Assembly (NCBI GenBank): GCA_900541395.1 | Contig: UQJT01000001.1 | Span: 99,546-163,545 of the forward strand | Direction: 5' to 3' | Source of the DNA: an uncultured Desulfovibrio sp. | Lineage (GTDB): Bacteria; Desulfobacterota; Desulfovibrionia; Desulfovibrionales; Desulfovibrionaceae | DNA: 64,000 nt | Translations under genes and position numbers: made by a program | Part shown: one piece after another, positions 17,048 to 25,939 of the stretch | Layout: each line of letters opens with the position of its first letter | Numbering within the stretch: the stretch's first letter is position 1 | Notes under the pieces: generated by a model | What the model was told of the DNA's origin: nothing | Database searches by the model: none | The model's input: the letters and a program-made list of their open reading frames with translations, nothing else

Positions 17048-18025
17048 ATGCCCTCCGCTTCTGCCACCCTCCCCGCGTCGACCCGCGCGGATTCCTTCCG
17101 GGGCGTTTTGGCCGGATGTTCGGCCCACGCGCTTTGGGGGGTCGCCGTCCTGTACTGGCGTCTGCTGGCCGAACTGCCCGCGGTATCCATCCTGGCCCAC
17201 CGCATGGCCTGGTCCTGTCTGTTCGTGCTGGCCGTGCTGATCGCCACCGGGCGCACGGGCGAGGTCAGGTCGGCCGCGGCCGACCGCCGTTCCCTGTTCA
17301 CCCTGGCCTGTTGCGCCTGTATCCTCAGCGTCAACTGGGGCACCTTTCTGTGGGCCGTCAACCGGGGCAACGTGGTGGAAACCAGCCTGGGCTATTTCAT
17401 CACCCCCCTGCTCAACGTGCTCATGGGCCGCGTGCTGCTGGGCGAACGCCTGTCCCGGCCCCAGGCCGCGGCCATCCTGCTGGCCCTGGCGGGAGTTTTG
17501 TGGGGCGTTGTGGCCTACGGCCATGTGCCGTGGATAGCCTTTGTCCTGGCCCTGACCTTCGCCGTGTACGGATACCTGCAAAAAACCGTGCGCGTGGAGG
17601 CCGCCCCCGGCCTGTTTGTGGAAACGGCCGTGCTTCTGCCCTTTGCCCTGTTGTGGCTGATCTTCGCCCATCCCGGCGAAATGGGCGGCCTGGCCGGACA
17701 CGGAACGGCCCGTCCCCTGCTGCTTATGGGCACCTGTCTGTTCACCGCCCTGCCCCTTTTGCTGTTCAGCTACGCCGCCCGCCACGTCACCCTGGCCACG
17801 GTGGGCATCGTCCAGTATCTGAGCCCCAGCATCAATTTTCTGCTGGCCGTGACCGTCATGGGCGAAGCGATCAAGCCCGGCGACATGGTCACCTTTCCGC
17901 TCATCTGGAGCGCCCTGGCCCTCTATACTTGGGATGCCCTGCGTTCCATGCGCCGCCTGAAGGCCGAAAACGCCGCGCGCTTTGCCGCCCGGGCCGAGGC
18001 GGTCGACGAATCGCCCCTTTCCTGA
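17048..18025 (+). CDS. rarD: EamA family permease, RarD type
   Basis: A 325-residue inner-membrane protein with ten predicted helices. RarD signatures are GVLAGCSAHALWG near the start, SVNWGTFLWAVN near residue 97, and a PSINFLLAVTVMGE segment near residue 260. RarD was named for chloramphenicol sensitivity in E. coli; its physiological substrate is not settled. It is the second DMT-type permease in the window and differs clearly from the one at 11508-12449. ispG starts 31 bp downstream. Confidence 0.88.
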   Translation: MPSASATLPASTRADSFRGVLAGCSAHALWGVAVLYWRLLAELPAVSILAHRMAWSCLFVLAVLIATGRTGEVRSAAADRRSLFTLACCACILSVNWGTFLWAVNRGNVVETSLGYFITPLLNVLMGRVLLGERLSRPQAAAILLALAGVLWGVVAYGHVPWIAFVLALTFAVYGYLQKTVRVEAAPGLFVETAVLLPFALLWLIFAHPGEMGGLAGHGTARPLLLMGTCLFTALPLLLFSYAARHVTLATVGIVQYLSPSINFLLAVTVMGEAIKPGDMVTFPLIWSALALYTWDALRSMRRLKAENAARFAARAEAVDESPLS

Positions 18026-18056
18026 CCTTCTCCCGATTCCATACGGAGCTGCCGCC

Positions 18057-19205
18057 ATGTCCCCTGCCGAAACGCCTTCCCACTCCTGCCCGTCGGCGTC
18101 CCCTTCTCCGGCCGCCGCGCCCCACCGAGCGCGCACGCGCGTTTTGCATCTGGGCCCCGTGACCATAGGCGGCGGCCATCCGGTGGCGGTCCAGAGCATG
18201 ACCAACACCGATACCCGCGACCCCGAGGCCACGCTGGCCCAGATCGAGCGTCTGGCTCGGGCCGGATGCGAGATCGTCCGGGTGGCCGTGCCCGACGAGG
18301 CGGCGGCCCGCGCCCTGAAACCTCTGGTGGCCCGCTCGCCCCTGCCCCTGGTGGCCGACATCCACTTCGATCACCGTCTGGCCTTGGCCGCGCTGGAAGC
18401 GGGCGTGCCCGGCCTGCGCATCAACCCCGGCAACATCCGGGTTACCGGCGAGGGAGGCGAAGCCCGGTTGGACGCCGTGGTGGACGCGGCCAAGGCCCGT
18501 CACGCCGTCATCCGGATAGGAGTCAACAGCGGTTCGGTGGAAAAAGATCTGCTGGACCGCTTCGGCGGTCCCACGCCCGAGGCCCTGGTCGAAAGCGCGC
18601 TGCGCCACGTGCGCCTGCTGGAAAAACGCGGTTTCGCCGACATCAAGGTATCGCTCAAATCCTCGTCCGTGCCCGGCACGGTGGAAGCCTGCCGCCTGAT
18701 GGCCGCCCGCGCGGACTATCCCCTGCACATCGGCGTCACCGAGGCGGGCACCCTGACGCGCGGCACGGTCAAATCGGCCGTAGGTCTCGGGGTTTTGCTT
18801 TTTGAAGGCATAGGCGATACACTTCGCGTTTCGCTGACCGCCGATCCCGTACGCGAAGTGGCCGTGGCCTGGGAAATACTGCGCGCCGCCGGACTGCGCC
18901 GCCGGGGGCCGGAAATCGTGTCCTGCCCCACCTGCGGCCGTACCGAAATCGACCTCATCGGCCTGGCCGAAAGGGTGGAAGCCCATCTGCAAGACTGTAC
19001 GGCCGACCTCAAAATCGCGGTCATGGGTTGCGTGGTCAACGGCCCCGGCGAGGCGCGCGAAGCCGATCTGGGCCTGGCCGGAGGCCGCGACAAAGGCGTC
19101 ATCTTCCGCAAGGGCGAGGTCGTGCGCACCGTGCGCGGGCAGGACGCCCTGCTGACCGCCTTTCTGGACGAACTGGACACGCTGCTGCAACATCATCAAC
19201 ACTAG
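18057..19205 (+). CDS. ispG: 4-hydroxy-3-methylbut-2-en-1-yl diphosphate synthase
   Basis: Penultimate MEP-pathway enzyme, a 4Fe-4S protein reducing MEcPP to HMBPP. The start at 18057 (MSPAETPSHS) has GGAG 9 bases upstream; an in-frame start further upstream lies within rarD and is rejected. The 382-residue protein has VAVQSMTNTDTRD near the N-terminus, NPGNIRV in the TIM barrel, and the cluster ligands in SCPTCGRTE plus CVVNGPGEA. The first 25 residues are Ser/Pro/Ala-rich and not conserved. proS follows after 9 bp. Confidence 0.96.
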   Translation: MSPAETPSHSCPSASPSPAAAPHRARTRVLHLGPVTIGGGHPVAVQSMTNTDTRDPEATLAQIERLARAGCEIVRVAVPDEAAARALKPLVARSPLPLVADIHFDHRLALAALEAGVPGLRINPGNIRVTGEGGEARLDAVVDAAKARHAVIRIGVNSGSVEKDLLDRFGGPTPEALVESALRHVRLLEKRGFADIKVSLKSSSVPGTVEACRLMAARADYPLHIGVTEAGTLTRGTVKSAVGLGVLLFEGIGDTLRVSLTADPVREVAVAWEILRAAGLRRRGPEIVSCPTCGRTEIDLIGLAERVEAHLQDCTADLKIAVMGCVVNGPGEAREADLGLAGGRDKGVIFRKGEVVRTVRGQDALLTAFLDELDTLLQHHQH

Positions 19206-19214
19206 AGGACCCTC

Positions 19215-20954
19215 ATGCGCTGGAGCCGCTATTACATCCCCACCCTCAAGGAAGCCCCCGCCGACGCCGAAGTGGTCAGCCACAAGCTGCTGGTGCGGGC
19301 GGGCATGATCCGCAAACTGACCTCGGGCATATATACATGGTTGCCGCTGGGCTTGCGCGCGCTCGAAAAGGCCAAGGCCATCGTGCGCCGCGAAATGAAC
19401 GCGGCCGGGGCCTGCGAAGTGTTGATGCCCATGGTCATTCCCGCCGACCTGTGGATCGAAACCGGCCGATGGGAAAAATTCGGGGACCAGTTATTGCGCT
19501 TCAAAGACCGCAACGAGCGCGACTATTGCCTGGGGCCCACCCACGAGGAAGTGGTCACCGATCTGCTGCGGGGCGAAGTGCGCTCGTACCGCCAGCTTCC
19601 GCTCAATCTGTACCAGATTCAGACCAAATTCCGCGATGAGTTGCGGCCCCGCTTCGGTCTTATGCGCGGGCGCGAATTTATGATGAAGGACGCCTATTCC
19701 TTCGACGCCGACGACGCGGGCGCGGACCGGAGCTACCTGGCCATGCGGGACGCCTACCACCGCATCTTCTCCGGCATGACTCTGGGCTTCCGCCAGGTGG
19801 AAGCCGACACCGGGGCCATAGGCGGCAATTTCTCGCACGAATTCATGGTCCTGGCCGAAACCGGCGAAGACACCATCGCCTCCTGCACCGGCTGGCCCGA
19901 GTGCGACTGGGCGGCCAATGTGGAGCGCGCGCCCATCGTCACCGCTTTCGAACAGGACGCCACGCCCTGCCCCCCCCTGGAAGAAGTGTCCACCCCGGCT
20001 CAGCACAGCATCGAAGACGTGTGCGCCTTCCTCCGGGTCGAGCCCTCGGCCCTGATCAAAACTCTGCTGCTGGTGGCCGACGGCAAACCCGTGGCGGTAC
20101 TGCTGCGCGGCGACCGCGAACTGAATGAAATCAAGCTCGGCAAGTTGCTGGGCGCGGATCGTCTGGCCTTCGCCTCGCCCGAGCAGGTTCGGGAATGGTC
20201 GGGCGCCCCGGCGGGCTTCGCCGGTCCGGCCGGGCTGAAAGGCGTGGACCGCATCTACGCGGACAACGAACTGAAAAGCGGAAACGACTGGATAGCCGGG
20301 GCCAACAAGGCCGACGCCCATGTGCGCCACTTGAGCCTGCTCCGCGACGTGACCCTGCCCCTGGAATGGGTCGATCTGCGCAACGCCGTGGCCGGCGACC
20401 CCTGCCCGCGCTGCGGCAGGCCGGTGGAGCTCAAGCGCGGCATCGAAGTGGGGCACATTTTCAAACTGGGCACCAAGTACAGTGAATCCATGCGCGCCGT
20501 GTTCCTGGATGAAAACGGCAAAGAACGGCCCATGATCATGGGGTGCTACGGCATCGGCGTGTCCCGCGTGGTGGCGGCCTGTATCGAACAGAACTTCGAC
20601 GAGGGCGGCATTATGTTCCCGCCGCCCCTGGCGCCCTTCGACGTTCACCTGATCGGCCTGGACCCCAAAAACGCCGAGGTGGCCGCCAAGGCCGACGCCC
20701 TGGACGCCGATCTGGCGGCCCTGGGGCTGGAAACCCTGTACGACGACCGCGACGAACGGCCCGGCGTCAAATTCAAGGACGCCGACCTCATCGGCCTGCC
20801 CGCCCAGGTGGTGGTGGGCGGCAAAAGCCTGGCCCGGGGCGAGGTGGAAGTCAAAAATCGGCGTACCGGAGTCAAAAGCGTCCTGCCCGCCGAGGGCTTC
20901 CGCGAAGCCTTCGCCGCCTGGTATCAAGACGTATTGCAAAGCTGGAAACGCTGA
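19215..20954 (+). CDS. proS: Prolyl-tRNA synthetase (bacterial type with editing domain)
   Basis: A 579-residue class II synthetase charging tRNA-Pro. Class II motif 1 region [11 protein letters not shown] is followed by the motif 2 loop ([19 protein letters not shown]). The INS editing domain that hydrolyses Ala-tRNA-Pro lies around residues 230-390 ([19 protein letters not shown]). Motif 3 is near residue 440 (GCYGIGVSR), and an anticodon-binding domain ends the protein. Length matches the E. coli type. Co-directional with ispG and probably cotranscribed. Confidence 0.97.
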   Translation: MRWSRYYIPTLKEAPADAEVVSHKLLVRAGMIRKLTSGIYTWLPLGLRALEKAKAIVRREMNAAGACEVLMPMVIPADLWIETGRWEKFGDQLLRFKDRNERDYCLGPTHEEVVTDLLRGEVRSYRQLPLNLYQIQTKFRDELRPRFGLMRGREFMMKDAYSFDADDAGADRSYLAMRDAYHRIFSGMTLGFRQVEADTGAIGGNFSHEFMVLAETGEDTIASCTGWPECDWAANVERAPIVTAFEQDATPCPPLEEVSTPAQHSIEDVCAFLRVEPSALIKTLLLVADGKPVAVLLRGDRELNEIKLGKLLGADRLAFASPEQVREWSGAPAGFAGPAGLKGVDRIYADNELKSGNDWIAGANKADAHVRHLSLLRDVTLPLEWVDLRNAVAGDPCPRCGRPVELKRGIEVGHIFKLGTKYSESMRAVFLDENGKERPMIMGCYGIGVSRVVAACIEQNFDEGGIMFPPPLAPFDVHLIGLDPKNAEVAAKADALDADLAALGLETLYDDRDERPGVKFKDADLIGLPAQVVVGGKSLARGEVEVKNRRTGVKSVLPAEGFREAFAAWYQDVLQSWKR

Positions 20955-21067
20955 CCCGTTCCGGCTGCCGGGCCGCCCGCGGCGGCCCGGCAGCCGACGT
21001 TTTTCACCGCCGGATCGCCCGGCATGGATTCCCCACCCGTTCCATCCCCGCCTCGGACCATACGCCC

Positions 21068-22111
21068 ATGACTCCGTCCCGTCCCGTCGCGCTCATCCCC
21101 GCCTACAAACCCGCGCCTGTTTTGGTCGACATCGCGGCCGCCCTGATGGCGAGCGAGGTCTTCGAAGCGGTCATTTGCGTGGACGACGGCGGCGGCGAGG
21201 CATACGCCCCTCTGTTCCGCCGTCTGGAAGAGATGGGGGTGGAAGTTCTGCATCATGCCGTCAACCTGGGCAAGGGTCAGGCCCTCAAAACAGGGTTCAA
21301 CCACGCCCTGCTCCACTGGCCGGACAGCATCGGCGTGGTCACCCTGGACGCCGACGGCCAACATCTGCCCGAAGACGTGGAAGCCGTGGGCCGGGCCCTG
21401 GACGCCGAGCCGAATCGCCTGGTGCTGGGCTGCCGCTCGTTCCACCGGCGCAACCGGGACATCCCCTGGCGCAGCCGCTGGGGCAACCGGGCCACCTGCC
21501 TCGCCATGCGCCTGTTCACCGGTCTGGCGGTCAGCGATACACAGACCGGCCTGCGCGGCGTGCCCCTGTCCATGCTGCCCGTTCTTCTGCGCCTGAAAGC
21601 CATGCGTTACGAATACGAAACGGACATGCTGCTGACGGCCAAACGGCACAATGTCCCCCTGCGCGAGGTGCCGATCCGCACTGTGTACGAGGAAGGCAAC
21701 CCCACCTCGCATTTCAATCCGCTGTGGGACTCCATGCGGATTTACTTCATGCTGCTGCGCTTTTCCTCTGTGTCTCTGCTGACGGCCCTGCTGGACTACG
21801 CGCTGTTTGCCGCGCTCATCGTTTTCTTTCCTCTGTGGCTGGCCCTGCCCCTGGCCCGCATCACGGCCGCCGTGTTCCAATTCGTCATGTCCGCGCGCTA
21901 CGTGTTTTTCGCGCGGGGCAGACGCTGGCCCTTTTTGCTCCGCTATGCGCTGGTGTTCGTATTCATCGCCTTCCTGGCCTACGGCGGCATCTTTCTGCTG
22001 ACCCACCACACGCCGGTGCCGGTGCTGGCAGCCAAAGCCCTGGTGGAAACGGCCCTGTTTTTCGTTTCCTTCCTGCTCCAGCGGGAATTCGTGTTCAAGC
22101 CCCGGAACTGA
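21068..22111 (+). CDS. Glycosyltransferase family 2 fused to GtrA-like membrane domain
   Basis: A 347-residue bifunctional-looking protein. Residues 1-220 are a GT2 polyprenol-phosphate glycosyltransferase-like domain (ALIPAYKP, VDDGGGE, LDADGQHLPED, TQTGLRG). Residues 225-347 are a GtrA domain with four predicted helices (LLRFSSVSLLTALLDYALF, RYVFFARGRR, FLLQREFVF). Proteins of this type attach a sugar to undecaprenyl phosphate and help move it across the membrane, for envelope glycan modification. The start at 21068 is the first ATG before the conserved strand. xseA follows after 6 bp. Confidence 0.9.
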   Translation: MTPSRPVALIPAYKPAPVLVDIAAALMASEVFEAVICVDDGGGEAYAPLFRRLEEMGVEVLHHAVNLGKGQALKTGFNHALLHWPDSIGVVTLDADGQHLPEDVEAVGRALDAEPNRLVLGCRSFHRRNRDIPWRSRWGNRATCLAMRLFTGLAVSDTQTGLRGVPLSMLPVLLRLKAMRYEYETDMLLTAKRHNVPLREVPIRTVYEEGNPTSHFNPLWDSMRIYFMLLRFSSVSLLTALLDYALFAALIVFFPLWLALPLARITAAVFQFVMSARYVFFARGRRWPFLLRYALVFVFIAFLAYGGIFLLTHHTPVPVLAAKALVETALFFVSFLLQREFVFKPRN

Positions 22112-22117
22112 ACCGAC

Positions 22118-23590
22118 ATGGACAATATTCTTTCGGTACGCGAGCTTACGGAACGTCTGCGTCAGGTAGTGGAGCAGCGTTTTCCCTACGCCTGGGTACG
22201 GGGCGAGGTGACCAACCTCTCCCGCCCCTCGTCGGGTCACGTGTACTTTTCCCTTAAAGAGGGCGACGCCCTGCTGGGATGCGTGTGGTTCGCGGGCCGT
22301 CAGAAAACTCACGAGCGCTTCGACCCGCTCACCGGCGAGGTATGGGAAGGCGGTCCCAAGCCCAGCCTGGCCCACAGCCTGGAAAACGGGCAGGAAATCG
22401 TGTGCGCGGGGCGCTTGTCGGTCTACGGGCCGCGCGGAGCCTACCAGATGCTCGTGGACCTGGCCCAGGAAACCGGCCGGGGGCGCTGGTATCTGGCCTT
22501 TGAGGAACTCAAGCGTTCGCTGGCCGCCCAGGGCTTTTTCGACCAGTCGCGCAAGCGTCCCATTCCGGACAGCCCCCGCCGCGTGGCCCTGATCACCGCC
22601 CCCACCGGCGCGGCCGTGCGCGACTTCATCCGCATTGCCGCCGACAGAGGATTAGGAGCCGGTATTCGCATCTATCCCACGCCGGTGCAGGGCGACGACG
22701 CCCCTCCGCGCATCGTGGCCGCTTTGGAAGAAGCCAACCGCCAGGGCTGGGCCGAGGTGGCGGTGCTCATCCGGGGCGGCGGCTCCATTCAGGATTTGTG
22801 GGCCTTCAATGACGAACGGGTGGCCCGGGCCGTATTCGCCTCGCGTTTACCCGTGCTGACCGGCGTAGGGCACGAGATCGATCACAGCATCGCCGACTTC
22901 GTGGCCGACAAGGCGGCCGCCACCCCCAGCCACACGGCCCAATTATTGTGGCCCGAACGTCGAACCTACGCGCAACGGGTGGACGATGCCGAAACGGCCC
23001 TCCTCCAGGCCGCCGCGCGTCGTCTGGGGTACGGCCTGCGCGCTCTGGACGGTCTGGAACGCACCCTGACCCTGCTCTCTCCCACAGCGCGCCTGAACCG
23101 TCAGACCGAGCGGCTGGCCGACGCGGTCGGACGCCTGACCCCGGCTTTGCAGCGCCTTCTGCGCGAGCGGGAAGCCGACCTGAGCGCGGGCCTGGCCGCC
23201 CTGATGCGCCACGGCGGACCAAACGGATTGGAACAACGCCGCCGCGCCTTGGATGAACTTGTTCCGCGCCTCGACTCCGCCGGGCGCGCGCGGCTGGACC
23301 GCGCCGGGCGCGAAGCCGAACGCGGACGGGACCGGCTGCTGCCCCTGGCGGCCCTGCGGCTGGACCGCGCCGAGCATAGTCTGGAGCGGCTGGCCCTGCG
23401 CCTGGCCGGACTGGACCCCGCCGCTCCCCTGGAACGGGGCTACGCCCTGGTACACGGCCGGGACGGTCGTCTGGTGCGCTCGGTGGACGACGTGGCCGTC
23501 GACGAAAACGTCAGCCTAGAAGTGCGGAACGGCTCCATCGCCGCCCGCGTCACCGGCGTCACCCCCGCGCCCTCTCCCAATCCCTCGTAG
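22118..23590 (+). CDS. xseA: Exodeoxyribonuclease VII large subunit
   Basis: Catalytic subunit of the ExoVII single-strand nuclease, 490 residues. The N-terminal OB fold is SVRELTERLRQVVEQRF ... WVRGEVTN. The catalytic domain shows ITAPTGAAVRDF, VLIRGGGSIQDLWAFND and GVGHEIDH. The C-terminus is a long Arg/Leu-rich coiled coil (about residues 300-450) followed by the ERGYALV segment. xseB lies downstream with an M23 peptidase gene in between, so the two subunits are in the same transcription unit. Confidence 0.96.
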   Translation: MDNILSVRELTERLRQVVEQRFPYAWVRGEVTNLSRPSSGHVYFSLKEGDALLGCVWFAGRQKTHERFDPLTGEVWEGGPKPSLAHSLENGQEIVCAGRLSVYGPRGAYQMLVDLAQETGRGRWYLAFEELKRSLAAQGFFDQSRKRPIPDSPRRVALITAPTGAAVRDFIRIAADRGLGAGIRIYPTPVQGDDAPPRIVAALEEANRQGWAEVAVLIRGGGSIQDLWAFNDERVARAVFASRLPVLTGVGHEIDHSIADFVADKAAATPSHTAQLLWPERRTYAQRVDDAETALLQAAARRLGYGLRALDGLERTLTLLSPTARLNRQTERLADAVGRLTPALQRLLREREADLSAGLAALMRHGGPNGLEQRRRALDELVPRLDSAGRARLDRAGREAERGRDRLLPLAALRLDRAEHSLERLALRLAGLDPAAPLERGYALVHGRDGRLVRSVDDVAVDENVSLEVRNGSIAARVTGVTPAPSPNPS

Positions 23591-23623
23591 AACCCATCCG
23601 GCGCGCCGCGCCAAGGAGTCGCC

Positions 23624-24601
23624 ATGTCCCCTGTTTTCTCTTTTCTTTGCGCCCGTCCGGGCCGTGTTCTGCGTCGGGCGGTCGCTCTGACTCTGGCCCT
23701 CGCGGCCGTCCAGAGCGCCGCCTGGGCCGCGCCCCGCTGGGATGCCCCCGCCGAGGTCAGCCAGGGCCGGGCCTTCGTGGTCCGTGCCACGGACACGCAA
23801 CCCTTCACGGCTTCCGTCGTCTGGCGGGACAAAACCATTCCTCTGGCCGTGACCGAGCACGCGGACGGCTGGGAAGGCCGGGTCATGCTGGCCGTGCCCA
23901 TCGACGCCAAAGGTTCGCTCAATCTGACACTCAAGGACAGCGAAGGCGCGCGCACGGTCAAGGTAGAGGCCCTGTCCGTGCCCTGGCATGAGGACCGGCT
24001 CACCGTGGCCCCCCAATATGTCACTCCGCCCGCCGAGGTTCAGGCCCGGATCAAACGCGACGGCGAACACAACGCCAGGGTTCTGGCTTCGATGCGGCCC
24101 GAGGCGGAATGGACGCTGCCCCTGTATCGCCCGGTCAAAGGCAGCATCAGCGGCCCCTTCGGCGGACGCCGGGTATTCAACGGTCAACCCCGGGCCCCGC
24201 ACAAAGGCACGGACATGCGCGGCCCCACCGGCACCCCGGCCCACGCGGTGGCCGCGGGCACCGTGGTCCTGGCCGAACCCCAGTATTATTCCGGCAACGT
24301 GGTCATGGTGGATCACGGTCAGGGCGTGATAAGCATGTACGCCCACCTGTCGGCCTTTGACGTCAAAGTGGGAGACAGGGTAGAACGGGGACAGATCGTG
24401 GGCAAAGTGGGCGCCACAGGGCGGGTGACAGGTCCCCACCTGCATCTCGGCCTGATGGTGCAGGGCGTGGCCGTGGACGCCATGCCCCTGTATACGGAAC
24501 CGCTTCGGGTAGTAGGCGGCCCCACTCCCGAGGATAAAATCGCGCGGCCCGCGCCGCAGAACAAGGCCGCCGCGCCCGGCCCGGCGGGAACCAAATCATG
24601 A
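23624..24601 (+). CDS. M23 family (LytM-like) peptidoglycan metalloendopeptidase
   Basis: A 325-residue exported protein. The signal peptide is at residues 1-35 (ends SAAWAA). An Ig-like beta region spans about 40-130, then an M23 domain with HKGTD (zinc His and Asp) and HLHLG near residues 185 and 275. These are the LytM metal ligands and indicate an active fold rather than a degenerate EnvC-type. The tail is Ala/Pro/Lys-rich. GGAG lies 6 bases upstream. Its stop overlaps the xseB start (ATGA), so it is embedded in the xse operon. Confidence 0.92.
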   Translation: MSPVFSFLCARPGRVLRRAVALTLALAAVQSAAWAAPRWDAPAEVSQGRAFVVRATDTQPFTASVVWRDKTIPLAVTEHADGWEGRVMLAVPIDAKGSLNLTLKDSEGARTVKVEALSVPWHEDRLTVAPQYVTPPAEVQARIKRDGEHNARVLASMRPEAEWTLPLYRPVKGSISGPFGGRRVFNGQPRAPHKGTDMRGPTGTPAHAVAAGTVVLAEPQYYSGNVVMVDHGQGVISMYAHLSAFDVKVGDRVERGQIVGKVGATGRVTGPHLHLGLMVQGVAVDAMPLYTEPLRVVGGPTPEDKIARPAPQNKAAAPGPAGTKS

Positions 24602-24891
24602 CAAGAAAACCCAAAGAACTCAGCTTCGAGCAACGACTCGCCCGTCTCCAGGCCATTGTGGCCGCGCTGGAATCCGGCGAAAGCCCGCTGGAGGAAAGCG
24701 TCGCCCTGTATAAAGAAGGGCTGGCCCACACCAGGGCCTGCCGCGAACAGCTTGCCAAGGCACGGCACGACATTGAAATTTATCAGAACGGAGCCTGCGC
24801 GCCCTTCGCCGTCGATCCGGCGGAAGACGACCGGGCCTCCGGCGACACGGACGGCGCGGGCGACGAGGATGGAGACGGCCATGAGTTCTGA
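24598..24891 (+). CDS. xseB: Exodeoxyribonuclease VII small subunit
   Basis: A 97-residue protein with the family signature SFEQRLARLQAIVAALESGE near residue 9, then PLEESVALYKEGLAH. A long acidic tail (Asp/Glu-rich, about 25 residues) extends past the usual 75-80 residue length. It overlaps the M23 gene by 4 bp (ATGA) and ispA by 11 bp. The xseB-ispA-dxs order is widespread in proteobacteria. Confidence 0.94.
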   Translation: MTRKPKELSFEQRLARLQAIVAALESGESPLEESVALYKEGLAHTRACREQLAKARHDIEIYQNGACAPFAVDPAEDDRASGDTDGAGDEDGDGHEF

Positions 24892-25810
24892 CCCGATGCG
24901 GACCGCCCGGCCGGACTGGAAAAAACTGCTGCGTGAACGGGCCGCCCTGGTTGAAGATGAATTGGCACGGGTGTACGCCGGGGGCGACGAGCCGTCCCGC
25001 CTGGTCGAGGCCGCCCGCTACAGCCTGTTGGCCGGAGGCAAGCGGCTGCGCCCCGTCCTGTGTCTGGCCTGTGCCCGAGTGTGCGAACCGGACGGCGGAG
25101 CTGCCCTTGACGCGGCCGTATTGCCCTTCGCCGTCGGGCTGGAGATGATCCACACCTATTCGCTGATCCACGACGATCTGCCCGCTATGGACGACGACGA
25201 TCTGCGCCGGGGCCGTCCCACCTGCCACAAAGTCTGGGGCGAAGCCACGGCCATCTTGGCCGGCGACGCCCTGCTGACCGACGCTTTCGGCCGCATGGCC
25301 ACCGTTCCGCTGCCCCCGGATCGGGTGCTGGCGGCTGTGGCCCTGGCAGCCCGTGCCGCCGGAGCCGCGGGCATGGTCGGCGGACAAGTTCTGGACCTGG
25401 CCGCCGAGGGCCGGACGCTGTCCCGCGCCGAACTGGTGGAGCTCAACGCCAAAAAGACAGGCGCGCTTATCGCCGCCGCCTGCGAATGCGGGGCGACGCT
25501 GGCCGGAGCCGATCCGGCCCGGCGCGCGGCGCTGCGCCGTTTCGGCGAGGAATTGGGCATTGCCTTTCAAATAACGGATGATATACTTGACGTTGTCGGC
25601 GATGAGACGGAAGTGGGCAAGGAGGTGCGCCACGACGCCAAAGCCGCCAAAGCCACCTGGCCCGCCCTGTTGGGCCTGGATGCCGCCCGCGCCCTGGCCG
25701 AAAAACACTGCCGGGCGGCCGAAGCGACCGTGGACCCGACGTTCTTTTCCGGACCCGAGGCCGACTTTCTGCGTCTGAGCGCCCGTTATCTGGTGTCTCG
25801 CACGTTTTGA
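24881..25810 (+). CDS. ispA: Polyprenyl synthetase (farnesyl/geranylgeranyl diphosphate synthase)
   Basis: Makes the C15-C20 prenyl diphosphates. The start at 24881 (MSSDPMRTARPDW) overlaps xseB and has GGAG 7 bases upstream; a longer frame starting inside xseB is rejected. The 309-residue protein has the first Asp-rich motif DDLPAMDDDD near residue 93 and the second DDILD near residue 233, with GGKRLRP near residue 48. Product chain length cannot be fixed by eye. It lies between xseB and dxs, a classic arrangement. Confidence 0.94.
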   Translation: MSSDPMRTARPDWKKLLRERAALVEDELARVYAGGDEPSRLVEAARYSLLAGGKRLRPVLCLACARVCEPDGGAALDAAVLPFAVGLEMIHTYSLIHDDLPAMDDDDLRRGRPTCHKVWGEATAILAGDALLTDAFGRMATVPLPPDRVLAAVALAARAAGAAGMVGGQVLDLAAEGRTLSRAELVELNAKKTGALIAAACECGATLAGADPARRAALRRFGEELGIAFQITDDILDVVGDETEVGKEVRHDAKAAKATWPALLGLDAARALAEKHCRAAEATVDPTFFSGPEADFLRLSARYLVSRTF

Positions 25811-25939
25811 AATTTTGCCGGAAAAAGCAAACGCCCAACCGCGGCACGCTGTTCCGGCCCCGGTTTCACGCGTCTCCGGAGCAGGGATTGCCCTTACCCC
25901 GCTGCCCTTCCCAAAACAACATTTCACCCCCTCAAGCCC

